In this document: positions 31,030 through 42,718 of the stretch, piece after piece
Position numbering within the stretch: position 1 is the stretch's first letter
Layout: each line of letters starts with the position of its first letter
Origin: Porphyra umbilicalis
Taxonomy: Eukaryota; Rhodophyta; Bangiophyceae; Bangiales; Bangiaceae
NCBI GenBank assembly: GCA_002049455.2
Contig: KV918775.1
Coordinates: 372,001-436,000, forward strand
Length of the DNA stretch: 64,000 nt
Direction: 5' to 3'
Translations under genes and position numbers: made by a program
Notes under the pieces: generated by a model
Told to the model about the DNA's origin: nothing
Databases searched by the model: none
The model's input: only the letters and a program-made list of their open reading frames with translations

Positions 31030-31185
31030 TTTTTATACGGCCGGGACTGTGATGTAGTTCTCGGCTTACCAGTGCACCTTCCGCCAGACACCGAGGTCGT
31101 CCTCCGCTGCACGCCGGGTGGCTTGCTCATGCGCGAGACGGGCTGCCGCTTTTGCAGCCGCTGCGGCCGCATGCACTCTCTTTGA
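31030..31185 (+). pseudogene. Orphan C-terminal coding fragment with zinc-ribbon-like cysteines
   Basis: A short frame ends at TGA 31183-31185 with GGLLMRETGCRFCSRCGRM, preceded by EVVLRCTPGG: a CxxCG knuckle with an upstream Cys, like the zinc ribbons at the C-terminus of class II ribonucleotide reductases and some RNA-binding proteins. Nothing upstream extends it (stop at 31027) and the MITE lies nearby, so it is probably a terminal exon or the remnant of a truncated gene. The family call is weak. Confidence 0.3.
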
Positions 31186-32545
31186 CTCTACCCTCCCCAA
31201 ACTCCGTCCGCCCCCGTCCCCACCCGCACCGTTGCCTTCCTCTCCGCCACGTTCATCTCCACTACGTACCAGTGGCCCTCTTTGTTGTTTTTCTTCCCAG
31301 CATTTTGGTCTGTCTCACCCTCGGCCCGACTCAAGGGCGTCTTTCCTAAGCACCGTGGCGGTGCCGCGTGGCCGCCCGCTGCCGCCATGGACGCCTCGGT
31401 CGCTGCCCTGCGGGCGGCGCTCGAAGCTGCTCAAGTCCCCCCCCCTGCCCCCCCTGCCCCCCTGCCCCCCCTGTCCCCTCATCCCAGGCGGGCGCGGGTC
31501 CCACTGGAAAGCGCGCGTGTCAACAACTGTCGATGCTCTCGACTAATAGTCTGTTCCCCAAACCTGCGTACATCAGGCGTCTCATCACGTGAGACAGACG
31601 ATGTGCTGTAGTTCAGGTGCATTGTGTGTGAATATATTGTGCTCCTCACGAAGATAACATCCACATGGACACAAGAATCGGTATCGCGACGGCGATTGCC
31701 AATTTCTTGGCCCAGGCGGCGATACAGTCATTATTCGCTTATGTGCCATTCACTTGGAGAGCATGCTCTACAAGTGAATGGCCCCTAGAGCCTCAGGACC
31801 GCGATCTCTCGCGATCTCGGACTGAAAGAGGGTGCTACTTTTGTGGCGCACCCCTGCCATGAAAACGCATAACGACTGTACCGACTGATGGTTCCGGCAT
31901 TCGCAATGCAGGTCTCGGTGGGGCGACAACGCGCGCGTGCTCGTGGGTTCAGAATTAGTGTGGCTCTTCAGAGGGGTGCTACCTCTATCTTTATGTCACA
32001 AATCTCTTTCGACATCATTACTGTCCGACATTAAAATGATAAAAATAAGTACGTCCTTAAGGATTTTCGACGCTCGTGGTGAGTGTGTTTCTGCTGATTC
32101 CAGAGGCTTCCGCGTAGTTGTCGCGTCGGACCACGTCCCTTCAATGCGCCATCATTGCTGTCCGCCCTGCCTCCTCTCCCCTGGACGCCCTCGCATCGCC
32201 TGCTGGCGCTCCGCGTCGCTCGGCGGATGGAAGCCGCTTTCGGCCCCGCGCCGGTGCTCCCTCACGCCCCTCTGCTTGGTCGTGTCTCGGCGCGCGCGGC
32301 CACGTCACGGTCTTTTTGAAGGGCAGACGCTGCGCGTCGCTGTGGCTGACGGTGGCGGTCCGTCTCCCCTCGGACGAGGCGCCGTGGTGTCGCCCCCCGG
32401 TCTGCGCCGGCCACCCCCACTGCTTGCCTCATCCAGCACGTCTCCCCGCCCGCTCTTCCCCTCCCCACGTCGGCCTCTGCCCGTCGGCGTCGTCCCCTTC
32501 CCCTTCCCTCCCCACTGCGTGTCTCCCCCCCCCATCTTCCCCGCC
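31186..32545. other. Intergenic; isolated start-like fragment and lower-GC island
   Basis: An ATG at 31387 opens MDASVAALRAALEAAQVP, then runs into a Pro repeat and decays; it could be a truncated first exon. 31540-32080 is a lower-GC island that includes a 38-bp palindrome. 32100-32545 is C-rich leader before the ZFAND1-like start. Confidence 0.4.
31745..31782. repeat. 38-bp near-perfect palindrome
   Basis: Arms GCCATTCACTTG and CAAGTGAATGGC flank a perfect inner palindrome AGAGCATGCTCT. Only one base pair of the whole 38-bp structure mismatches. It lies in a lower-GC island without genes. Confidence 0.85.
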
Positions 32546-33895
32546 ATGTCGCCTCTTCCCCCCGACGGCGCTCGCTGCGCCGTCGCCACCTGCGGCGACT
32601 GGCAGCTGCTCCCCGTCCGCTGCGACGCGTGCCACGCCCTCCACTGCACCGCCCACGCGGCGGCGCACGCGCACGGGTGCGCGGCGGCGGCCGCCGCCGC
32701 CGCCGCCTACACGGCCATTGCGTGCCCGGCGTGTGGGGTGGCGCTGCTGCCGCCGGCCGCACGGAGCGAGGGGTTTGGCGGCTGGGGCGGCGCCGCCGAC
32801 GCGGCGGTCGCCGCCCACCTCGACGCGGGGTGCCCGCGCGGCCGCGGCGCCGTCGCGGCGGCGGCGGCAACGGCGGCGGCAGCGGCGGCGGCGGCGGCAC
32901 GCGGCGGCGCGGGGGGCCGTGGCCGCCGCGCCGCGGCTGCCCCCGGCGGGGCGGTGGCGCCCCCCTCGACGCCCTACACGCGCTGCGCGCGGGCGGGGTG
33001 CCACACCCGCTCCCCCGTGGCGGTGGCGTGTGGCGGGTGCGGGCGCGACTTCTGCATCGCGCACCGGCTCGAGGGGGACCACGCGTGCGTCGGGCGCCCG
33101 GCGGCGGCGGCCGGCGGCGGCGGCCGCGCCGGCGGCCGCGCCGGCCGCGCCGCCCAAGCGGCCGCCGTCGCCGCCGCGCGCACGGTGCGGCCGCACGAGC
33201 GCGGGGGGGTCAAGGCCGCCACGCCCGCGGCGGTGGCGGCGGTCGGCGCGGCCGCCACGCCCGCCGCTGCGCCGGCGCGGCGGCCGCGGTCGTCCCCCCC
33301 CCGTCTGGGGCCCCCACCGGCGGCGCGCCGACCGTGCGGCTGGCGCCGCGCAACACGCCCGCGTCGGCGGTGGCGGTGACGGCAACCGGCGGGGACACCC
33401 TCACCGTGTGTGCCTACCTGCCACCGCCGTCGCGCGAGGCGCCCCTGTACGTGGCGCTGCCGCTGCGCGCGACCGTCGGCGTTGCGCTCGACGGGTTGGA
33501 GGCGGCGCTGCCGGCGGTGGCGGCGGCGCGCTCCGCCGCGCGCGTCCGCCGGTGGGGGTGTGGGCGGTCGGGCCCGCCGGCGGCGTGGCGCGCCTGCCCC
33601 ACATGGGCGTCGCGTCCGCGCTCGTCGCCGCCCGCGCCCTCGGCGGGGGGTACGCGCTGGTGGTGGATGCGCCCGAGGCGGCCACCGCCGAGGCGGCAGA
33701 GGTGGCGCCCTTGCCCGCTCGGTGGGCGCCGTACGTGCCGGCGCTGGCCAAGGCGGCGGCGCGGGCGGCGGCGGCGGCGGCGGGGGGGGGGGGTCCCCGC
33801 CCGCCCGGTCGGGGCTATCGTTTGGGCGGCCCAAAAAGGACGGCCTGGCGGTTGGCGGCAAGTCGACGGGCAGCTCGGCGTGCCGCGTCAGCTAA
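32546..33895 (+). CDS. ZFAND1/Cuz1-type AN1 zinc-finger protein, frameshifted
   Basis: Start ATG at 32546. The first AN1 finger reads CAVATCGDWQLLPVRCDAC followed by HCTAHAAAHAHGC; the second is CARAGCHTRSPVAVACGGCG followed by DFCIAHRLEGDHAC. The C-terminal half (TLTVCAYLP, LYVALPLRATVGVALDGLEA, HMGVASALVAARALGGGYALVV) resembles the divergent ubiquitin-like domain of ZFAND1/Cuz1, and the end is KDGLAVGGKSTGSSACRVS. Cuz1/ZFAND1 binds Cdc48/p97 and the 26S proteasome, especially under arsenite stress. Reading through requires three one-base corrections in G/C-rich stretches near 33295, 33548 and 33785, after which the length is 450 codons. All three shifts have the same direction (one base missing). 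Confidence 0.75.
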
Positions 33896-36800
33896 GGGGG
33901 GGGGTGCGTGGGGGCACCCGCTGACGTGACACGTCAGCGGGACACACTGGGCCACTGGGGAGGGAGAGGCCTGCGAGGAGTGTACGGCGAGGGAGGACGG
34001 GTCGCCCGTCGGGTGTGGGGCGCCGTCAAACCGCCCCACGCCCGCGCGCGCTCCGTGCGGTCCTGTCTTGCCTTTTTTTGGGCCAGTCGGTCTTTTTTTG
34101 GGGGGCGCGCCTCCCACCTCTATTGACGTGTGTGGCGCAGCCGGGCGTGGGCCTCACCTCACAGCGGCTGTGGCCGGTGGTCCTCGGCACGCAGAGGGCG
34201 GGCGGAGCGTGGCGTGACCATGTGTGTTCGGCCTTTTTTGTGGGCGCACTGTTGCTGCCTACGGAGCTCGTCTACGGTTCGCGCCTCTTTGTGTTTCTTT
34301 TCTGTCCTCGGGCATCGAGTAAAAACACGCACGAACGACTCTCGCTCCACTCACCGTCGACCAAGGACCCTCTGGGCGTGGCCTTCGCCAGCCCCGTACA
34401 GCCGGCTTGCTGGCAATTAATCCCCCTCCAACCAGCGTCGGCCGCATGGGACCACTGGCCGTTGGTGGTGGCTGGGCCGGCCGCGTGTCTGCCGCGGCTG
34501 TGACTCGCATGGGCCCCGCCTATCACACCAGCTGTTTGATGTTGCGTGTCCGGAGCCGGGGCTGGGAGAGCAGAGCCCCGGGCAAAGCTGGTGAGGATCT
34601 CAGTGGAGGTGCGGGTCCTCCGCCCCCCCCAACCGCCGCGCCAGACACGGCTGTCCCCAGAGGACAGCTGGTGTGTGGGGGCTCCTCAGTGCCCCGTGTA
34701 TTCAACACGGCGCCGGACGACGGGTTCTTCACGCGGCAGATGCTTGCGCGTAGGTGCCTTGAAGGGCCTTTTCCTCCACGGGCCCGGTCGCGGAAGGACA
34801 GTAGCATGAGTACCTCTCTAGCGATCCTCCGTCAGAGTCCTTTTTTGGTGGCAAGGACGCTTTGTAGCGCTGTGGGCCCCGACCAGGTCCGGCAGGGGGC
34901 AGTCTTTTCGGTTTCCAGAGCGGCGCTTGCGCGATATGCCGATAGTGGGCTACTGTATAGTGCGCCCATCACTTTTCACATCGGCATCCTGCACCATGCC
35001 CCGCATCCTGATGCGCGCGTGTGGACAGCGCTGATTTGAACAGACGGCACTGACACCTCGCACGGGTGGACTGGGTGGTGGTGGAGGCACTTTCTGCGCG
35101 GCTCGCGCGGAGCCCTATTCCGCGCTTCGTTTCTCCAAAGTTGTAACAAAACCGTTGTCTGCGGCTACCCTCGGTCAACCATCGATGGAAGGCGAGGTGC
35201 AGCGGGGCAAATGATGGACTCGACAGAGCTTACCAGGTGCCGCCCTTTTCGTGCCAGCCACCGATGGTACGTGCTGTGCGGTACAGAAGCCGGGATCTAC
35301 CACTGACCGGGTTGCTTTGAGACGAAAGCTGTGCTAGACGCGACAGCGCTCTGGTATCTGGCTCTTAGTTGCCGCCGGACCATCCGACGCCCACTACGCA
35401 GCTGCTGTAGAGGTCTCTTCGACCGCTTCCGTTTCGTTGAGTGTCTGCGTGTCTCTACCAGCACACGAAGCGGGGGGCATTCAATTCATATGACTGGCGG
35501 GCGTCGGTCTCGGGAGAAACGAAGGGTGGAGCTGGACGAAACGTTAAAATATCCAGTAACAGACGTGGAAGAAGGGGGTCAGCAAGCACCGGTGGACCCC
35601 AGACTCTCCGCATCGTCCACGTCAACCAGTGTACTCGGCATGACGCCAGGCATTCTTGCGGCGTAGATGCACCTGCATGTGGAGTCATCTACCGTGTGCG
35701 ATTCTCGAACACACCACGCTGAAACCGTGACGCGGTCGTAAGAAACGTCGGGTCCTGCCCGACCGGCACGACTCGTGTCAGGCGTAGCGCGGAGGACAGT
35801 GCCCCGCAACTAAAAAAACCGGGACGATGCAACAAAGCATGCCACGTTACCAGCGGGGCGTGGGTGGCAGGCGCAGCCGGTCCGACAGTAAGTCCGTTAG
35901 CCACAGGGCCCCATGAGCTGGTTCAGTTAGTCGGGTCACACTACGACAGCAACACAATTGATATCAACACCAGTTTGATGGCCGCAGAGAGGGAAGGGAC
36001 GGCACCTTTACAGATTTCTTTGGCGGAGCGCGGCGGTCCCGACTCGAGAGCTGCGCGTCGCGGCACACCGTTGGCACGGCTCAGCACCTCCTGGTGTTCG
36101 GTGCTTGCCAATGGGGCCCCCCGCTCTTCTCAGACAGACCACCCCCACTCTGCGTGACTGGCTGCGACAGTGTCTGTACCAAGGAGATGCTCCGCATCTA
36201 CCCGCCCGTCAAATATCATCCAACCCAAGACGGGCGGTGCTGGCAGGCCATTTGTACGGTTTTCCCGTGCCCGCAGAGGACACGGGTCCAGCCGGCGCCC
36301 TCACGATACGTATTTTTTCTGTGCGTTGTTCTTTGTCAGACGCATCTGCCGCCCCACGGGGGGTGCCTGGGGCGTCCCGGCCGCAGGTACTCCACCGACC
36401 GAAGACCCCACCCGCTGGCGCTTGGAAAAATACCCTCGCTGCCAACGTCGAGCGCATTCGCCGCGTGGGATTTGTGTGAGCGGCGGCGCCCGCGGCCCCA
36501 CCTTTTGACATCCGCCCGGCACGAGGGGTGGCCGTGGCGCGCACGCGCGACAGCTCGCCAGCGGCCGCCACGAGTGGCCCACCATGAGCTGACGACTACA
36601 CCTCTCCACCTGACTGAGACAGCCGCAGCGTGTAATGTGAGCCAGGGCGGGCACCTGAAGCGGCGACAGCCATTGTGCGCACCAGTCGCGAACGAAAATA
36701 AGCCAACGCAGCCGCCTGCGCCCGACCTCCGCCGCCCGTGCCAGCGCCGTGTCAGGGTCACCTCGCTATAAGCCGTCCCGCCCTCCCCAGCCCGCGCGCG

Positions 36801-37308
36801 CACGCAACGGTGCGTCACGCGGGCGTACGGTGGGCCTTTGCCTTAGTCGGTTGACAGCGCTGACGAATCCTTCTGCAATAACGCGCCCCGGTACACGGCG
36901 GCACCTTCCTCCGCGGCTGAGGCGGGGGGGAGGGGCTTCCCCCCGGGGGGGCGTTGCGGACATTTTGTCAGGACGAGGCCCGCACCTGCCTCGGGTAGCG
37001 AGATACGGGCGTGCGGCTGCGCACCTCCTGACGGGCCATCCATTGCGTCATTGCCGTCCCTGCAGCCGCCCGTGCGCCAGACGGTTGCGCGCGCCGGGCG
37101 GTTGGGGGCTCGGTCCCCGTCCGTACAAGAGGCGGATCAGCGCACACGCTCCCGCGCCCGTCGGGGCGACGGCCAAGCGACGCACCGCGTCCGCTCCCCG
37201 CCGTGCCCACCCACGAGAGCGCCGCTGCCGCCGCCGCTCCCCCCTCCTGCAAAGCTCGACCACGGTGCGTTGTGCGGCCCGACGAGCCCCCCCGCGCCGC
37301 CGTCGACC
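33896..37308. other. 3.4-kb region without a supported gene
   Basis: Many frames are open on both strands, but none has a recognisable domain, low-complexity signature or splice-consistent join. Some parts (34800-35900) are less GC-rich than the genic flanks. It may contain decayed elements or non-coding transcription units. Confidence 0.4.
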
Positions 37309-38504
37309 ATGCCGCGCGCCCTCCACCCGCACGGCGGCGCCGCCGCCGCCATGACCCCCCGCCCCCGCACCGCGCTAATGGGCCGCGGCACCGTCGCGCG
37401 GCTGGCGGGCCTCTACACCCCCCCCGCCGACCCCGTGCCGCTGTCGCCCGCCGCGGCGCGGCTCCTCCCCTACACCACCGAGGCAGCGTGGCAGCGCCCA
37501 CCGGCGGCGGCGGCGGCGGGCACGTTGGCGGGGTCGGCCTCGACGACGGCGGCGGCCTCGCCGCCCGCCTCGGCGGCGCCGTCGCCCGTGGGCGGAGGCG
37601 GCGACCGCCGGCCGCGGCGCCTGCCGCGGCCCGCATCCGACTCGGACACGGCGCCACCGTCACCTGTCGATGGCGGCTGCCGCGGCCGGCCGGCGACACC
37701 CGCCACCCGCCTGCTGGCGGCGGGGGGCGGCCGCCCGGGAGATGGCGGCGGCGGCTGGGGCGGCCGCGCGCCACTGCCCGCCGCGGCGGCGGCGGGGCGT
37801 GCCCGCTGCGACGGTGGCGCGGCTGTCGACGCGGGCGTCCTCTGGGCGCCGCCGCCCACGGAGTGGGGCGGCGGCGACGGCGGTGGCGGGTACCCGCACC
37901 TTCCGCCCATCCCGACCGTCTCCCTCGGGCCGTCCGTCGGGTTTGGGGGGGGGGGGCGGGGGCGGCCGGCGCTTGTGCCACGGTGGGCGGGCAACATCTG
38001 CCGTTGCCCCCCGCGTGGCAGCCGACGACGCCACCGTCGCGGGATCGGGCGCCGTCGCCCCTTCCGTTTACGGTCATTGTCGAAGTGCACGTGCCGCCAC
38101 CGTGGCTGGGCAGCGGTGGCGGCGGCGTCGGCGGCGCCGGTGGCGGCGGCGACGGGCACGGGGCGTCACCCCCCCCCCACGGCGGCGGTGGGTTCCGCGT
38201 GGGCGCCCCCCCCTATGGGCCGGCGACGCTCCCGACCCCCCCCGTGCGGCGGCTCTTCCGCTGCACCTACCCCGGATGCGCGTCGGTCGCGCGCTACCGC
38301 TCCAACGCCAAGACACACGCGCGGTTGCACACGGAGGAAAGGCCGTTTGCGTGCGAGGTGCCGGGGTGCGGGCCCACGTTCAAGTGGGCCTCCTCCGCGT
38401 CGTACCACCGCAAGCGGCATGCCAAGGCGGCGGGGCGGGTAGGGAGGGGGGGGGGGGCGAAATCTACGGGCGGCGGCAGGGGAGAGGGGGCGTTGGAGCC
38501 ATAG
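37309..38504 (+). CDS. C2H2 zinc-finger protein, frameshifted
   Basis: With one base added in the poly-G at about 37945-37960, the frame from ATG 37309 to TAG 38502-38504 is 398 codons. Two TFIIIA-type C2H2 fingers lie near the C-terminus: RCTYPGCASVARYRSNAKTH followed by ARLH, and ACEVPGCGPTFKWASSASYH followed by RKRH, joined by a TEERPF linker close to the canonical TGEKPF. The N-terminal 300 residues are Ala/Gly/Pro-rich with scattered RP motifs and no known domain. It is likely a sequence-specific DNA-binding regulator; nothing indicates its targets. Confidence 0.7.
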
Positions 38505-39239
38505 CATGTCGTATGATCTGGTGGTTGTGTCCTCTTCCTTAGAGAAGCGCGCTGAGCCCGCCAAAGGACAGTGAAAGAAAAAAGGGGACTGAACGGACGT
38601 TCGAAAGAAGCGCAGCGGTGGCGCCTGTGTCTTCAGTCTACGGCTCGTCCACTGGTCGGACTCCTAACGCCACGTTCGAAGGAGCACCGGGACACACAAT
38701 AAGAGCATGGGGGCGACATTTACCCTCTGCAGGGGATGTTGGTTGCTTCCCAGCGCCGACCCCTGCAGGGGTCAGGGAGCAGCTGCTCCCTCGCCAACCC
38801 TGGATACCCTGATGGTCAACGGTGGAGGCCCACCCCTGCCGGCAGGTGGCATGCCATGGCATGCTACCTGTGGCGCCACAACCGCAGTACGCGAAGATCT
38901 CCCTGATATGTTTTTGAAGGGCGACTGCGGCAGTGGGGTTACTTTTCGGTGACCTTATGCTGGAACCGACCACGACCGGGGTGGCAAGAGCCCATCAGGC
39001 GAGCTCCGTCGGTGGCGTATGGATAGTTGACCACGGTCGACGACCGTTCCCGTCTCGCTCGCCACAGCTCGAGTCGGTGAGCTCCTCATCTGCCCTCGCC
39101 CCACCCTGACTTTTCTGCTGGTTTCTTTTCCTCCGCTCGCCCCCCCGCTTTGTTATTTTCCGGCGGTTGGCTCTCTGAGGTCATCACGTGGTAGGCTTGA
39201 GCGGTTTCCCCCGCTCCCTCACTCCCTCCCGCTGTCGCC
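38505..39239. other. Intergenic, upstream of SufS
   Basis: No gene seen. 38740-38870 includes short inverted pieces (ACCCCTGCAGGGGT near 38760; GGCATGCCATGGCATGCTACC near 38850), possible remnants of a small element. Confidence 0.4.
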
Positions 39240-40750
39240 ATGGCCGCCCAGTCGGCAACCGCCTTTGTGCCCGCCGCCCCGTGGGGCGGCCCCACCTCTG
39301 TCGACAGCGGAAGGTTCCCGCGCTGCAGCAGGCCCGCCGTCGATGGCGCCCCTCCCGCCCCCGTCGGTGGGACTTTGTCGCGGCCCCGGCGGCGGCCGTC
39401 GGCGGCCCCCCGCATGGCCGCGGCGGTCAACGGCGCCACCCCCCCCCCCCCCCCCCCATCACCCCACCCTCTGCCGCCGCCGTCTCTGCCGGCGAGGCGA
39501 TGGCCGAGACGGAGCGGGCGCGCTTCCCCACCCTCCACCAAACGGTCAATGACCACCCGCTCGTCTACCTGGATTCGGCGGCCACGAGCCAAAAACCCGA
39601 CGTGGTCCTCGACGCCCTCACCTCCTACTACTCGACGATCAACAGCAACGTGCACCGCGGCGCGCACTCCCTGTCCGCGGCCGCGACAGAGGCGTTTGAG
39701 GCGGCCCGCGACGCGGTGGCGGACCTCATCCGCGCCCCGTCGCGTGCCGAGGTGATTTGGACGCGCAACGCGTCGGAGGCCATCAACCTCGTTGCGTGGT
39801 CGTGGGGGACTGCCAACCTCGGGCCGGGCGACGAGATTGTCGTGTCGGTGATGGAGCACCACTCCAACCTCGTCCCGTGGCAGCTACTCGCGGAGCGCAC
39901 GGGCGCCGTCGTCCGCGCCGTGCCCCTGACGGCTGGCCAAGAGTACGACGTGGGGGCGTTGCAGACACTCCTCGACGGGGGCAAGGTCAAGCTCGTCGCC
40001 TGCTCCCACGTCTCCAACGTGCTTGCGTGCGTCAACCCCGTAGCGGACATCACGGCCGCCGCGCACGCGGCGGGCGCTCTGGTGCTCGTCGACGCGTGCC
40101 AGTCGGTCCCCCACATGCCCGTGGACGTGACCGCCCTCGGCGCCGACTGGCTCGTCGCGTCTGCCCACAAGATGTGCGGGCCGACCGGCGTCGGCTTCCT
40201 CTGGGGCCGCACCGAACTCCTCAACGCCATGCCCCCGTTTCTCGGCGGCGGCGAGATGATCCAAGACGTGTTTCTCGACCACTCCACGTACACGGGTCTG
40301 CCCCACAAGTTTGAGGCGGGCACCCCGGCGATTGCCGAAGTCGTGGCGCTCGGCGCCGCCGTCGACTACCTCAACGGCCTTGGCATGCCGACGGTGGCGG
40401 CGTGGGAGGCGGAGCTCGGCGCCTACCTGTACGACCGCCTGACGGCGTTTGCGCAAGTGACCGTGTATGGCCCGCCGACGCACCGCGCCGCCCTGTGCGC
40501 CTTTAACATTGAGGGCGTGCACCCGTCGGATTTGGCCACCTTCCTCGACTTGGAGGGCATTGCCGTGCGGGCGGGACACCACTGCGCGCAGCCGCTGCAC
40601 CGGGAGCTTGGCGTGGACGGGTCGGCGCGCGCGAGTTTGTACCTGTACAACACGCGGGCAGAGGTCGACGCGTTTGTGGACGCGCTCGTCGCCGCCACCG
40701 AGTTGTTGGGCGTGACGCTGACGCCGCGAGTGCCGGCAGCGTCGGCCTAG
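39240..40750 (+). CDS. Plastid cysteine desulfurase, SufS/NFS2-type, frameshifted in transit region
   Basis: The mature enzyme is intact: [30 protein letters not shown], the PLP lysine in [10 protein letters not shown] (about residue 310) and the sulfur-accepting cysteine in RAGHHCAQP (about 450). These are SufS (group II NifS-like) hallmarks. It takes sulfur from cysteine for the SUF Fe-S assembly pathway, here probably in the plastid. The N-terminus beginning [17 protein letters not shown] at 39240 is in another frame and reads as a Ser/Arg/Pro-rich, acid-poor transit peptide; the two frames join if one base is added in the poly-C at 39439-39457, giving 503 codons. Without that correction an in-frame ATG at 39500 would give a cytosolic-length protein. 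Confidence 0.9.
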
Positions 40751-41140
40751 ATAGAATGGTAGCGAAGGGACAGGGAGGTGGGGGAAGACGTCGCTCATGC
40801 GTCGACCACCGTCGTTGAGGGCAGAGGGTGTAGGTGCGGATACCCATGTGGGGGGGGGGATGCTTGGTCTGGCGCGGCGCTCTGATGCATACAGACAGCA
40901 TCATGCAAACAACAACAGTAAAACCTGCCAGGATTAATCCGTGTTACCATACGACCCTGTCAGTACGACAAGCCCGTCGAGTGTGTCTGGGGTCCCTTGC
41001 CTACTGTGCTTTCGCACGGTAGGCGACGGGCGGCTGGCGAGCTGGGACACGTGCGTGACGCAGAGCAAGCGTCCTCTACGTCACTGCCGTACCCCGAGCT
41101 CACCACCCGCCCCCCGCCGCCCCCCCCTACTCCCCGCGCG
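40751..41140. other. Convergent 3' intergenic region
   Basis: Between the 3' ends of SufS and the DHHC-like gene. 40890-40960 is AT-richer (CAACAACAGTAAAACC). No gene is seen. Confidence 0.4.
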
Positions 41141-42718
41141 CTACTTGGCCTTTTGCACCGGCGGCAGCGGCGCGCGCGCCTGCCCCCGCCGCAGCAGCCG
41201 GCCCGGCGCCAGCACGTCGGCCACATTCGCCACCACCCCCCGGTCATACACGTTGACGGGGGCCCCCCCCACGCGTCGCCCAACCCCCCCCCCGCCCGCC
41301 CCGCCGCTCCGCCCGCAGGGCGGCCACAAACGCGCCCGCCCCGTGCGCCGCGTCCCACACCGCCCGCGCGTCGGCCACGGCCGCCCACTTTGCATTCTCA
41401 TTCGTCGTCTCGGCGCGGGCGACCATCTTGACGTGCCAGGCCATAAAGGCGCCGAGGACGGCCGCCAAGACGGCAAACGCGGCGCCGACGACGACCACGG
41501 GGCCACACACGTACAAGGCCAGCTGTACGGCGGCGACCGCGTCGAGGCGCGCCGCCGCCGCCGCGTCGAGGCGCACGCCGCCGCGCACCCGAAAGGCCGA
41601 CCGCGCAACGGCGGCGCCGAGCGCCGCCCGCGTGACCGACGCGCACACGGCGGCGCCGTGTGCAAAGGCGCCGACGTGGACGGCGAGGAAGAGGAGGAAG
41701 AGGCGCCGGTTGAGAGCCCCCACGTCGTTGGCCACCCACCCGCAGTAGTGGTCATAGACGGCGACGCAGGTGCCCGTGAGGGGGGAGTGTTTGGAGCGCG
41801 CGGGTTTGCGCCGCCGGCAGGTGTGGCAGAGGGGGAGGGCGCCCGCCGCCGCCGGGGGGGGGATGCCCCGGTGGGAAGGGAGGGCGCCGCCGCGGGGGGG
41901 GGGGGGAGGGGGTGGCGGCGCCTGCCGACAGCAGCGGCGCGGTTTCGGTCGCCGTCGCGGGGCGAGCGGCAGACGACGCCACGTCCGTCGCCGTCAGCGT
42001 CACTGTCGCTGTGGCGCCAGCGGTAGCGCCCTTGTCGACCGCCGCTGCGACATTGGCCGCGTCGCAAGTCCCGCCACCCGCCGTCACTGTGGTCGCGGTG
42101 CTTCCGCCCGGCGGCGGCGGTCGCCGCCGCGCCCCCCCCCCGTCGCCGCGTGCCTCCCGCGCCGGCGGGAAGAGCAGCCCGTCGGGTGGAAAAGCGGCCG
42201 CCCACGCGCCCACATTCTCCGCCGTCAACACGCCCGCATCCGACACGACGATGGCCACCCACGAGGCGGCGGCGGCCGCCAGCGGCGCCCACACCACCAC
42301 CGCCAGCCGCCCGACGGGCGGCAGGCGGCCGACCCAGCGCCCTGGGTACATCCCCCCCCCCCCCCCCCCCCGCCCACCAAACGCCGGCTGCAGGGGGCGC
42401 CGCGTCGCCCCACACCCCCCCCAAGCGGGGCACCAGCAGCGCCTGCGCCGTCGCCGCGACCGCCCCGAGGAGCACCACGTAGGCGGCGGGCATGCCGCGC
42501 CGCGCGCCCCACCGGTCGGCCGCCTCGAGGGCGGCCGCCCCGCGCGCGGGGCCGAGGAGCGCACCGCACGCGGCGGCGGGCGCGGCGGTGAGCGCCGCGT
42601 AGGCGGCGCCGACGCGCGTCCCGTCGGCCGACGCGCGGCCGCCGACGAGGAGGATGTAGGCGAGGGTCGGGAGGAACAGGACGTAGGCGACGAGCAGGAG
42701 GGTGATGAGGTCAGGCAT
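41141..42718 (-). CDS. DHHC-family palmitoyltransferase with DHYC motif, three apparent frameshifts
   Basis: The start MPDLITLLLVAYVLFLPTL (42718) and AYVVLLGAVAATAQALLV are membrane segments. The cysteine-rich domain, near 41830-41720, reads CHTCRRRKPARSKH, then TGTCVAVYDHYCGWV and ANDVGALN. A C-terminal membrane part (LALYVCGPVVVVGAAFAVL) and the family's closing motif VNVYDRGVVANVADVL follow, ending at 41141. S-acyltransferases of the Swf1/ZDHHC4 type have CxxC...KPARSKHC...DHHC. Here DHHC is DHYC, as in yeast Akr1/Pfa5, and several zinc cysteines are replaced (KH-C to KH-S, NCVG to NDVG). Three frame changes fall at C/G runs near 42353-42374, 41890-41912 and 41285-41300; correcting one extra base each gives 524 codons. 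They are probably sequence errors, but loss of function cannot be excluded. Confidence 0.7.
   Translation of the reverse strand: MPDLITLLLVAYVLFLPTLAYILLVGGRASADGTRVGAAYAALTAAPAAACGALLGPARGAAALEAADRWGARRGMPAAYVVLLGAVAATAQALLVPRLGGVWGDAAPPAAGVWWAGGGGGGDVPRALGRPPAARRAAGGGGVGAAGGRRRLVGGHRRVGCGRVDGGECGRVGGRFSTRRAALPAGAGGTRRRGGGAAATAAAGRKHRDHSDGGWRDLRRGQCRSGGRQGRYRWRHSDSDADGDGRGVVCRSPRDGDRNRAAAVGRRRHPLPPPPAAAPSLPTGASPPRRRRAPSPSATPAGGANPRAPNTPPSRAPASPSMTTTAGGWPTTWGLSTGASSSSSSPSTSAPLHTAPPCARRSRGRRSAPPLRGRPFGCAAACASTRRRRRASTRSPPYSWPCTCVAPWSSSAPRLPSWRPSSAPLWPGTSRWSPAPRRRMRMQSGRPWPTRGRCGTRRTGRARLWPPCGRSGGAGGGGVGRRVGGAPVNVYDRGVVANVADVLAPGRLLRRGQARAPLPPVQKAK

Noticed and set aside
34015-36771. Several 100-225-codon open frames on both strands
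   Set aside because: No domains, no splice-consistent joins and inconsistent third-position bias; not enough to call genes.
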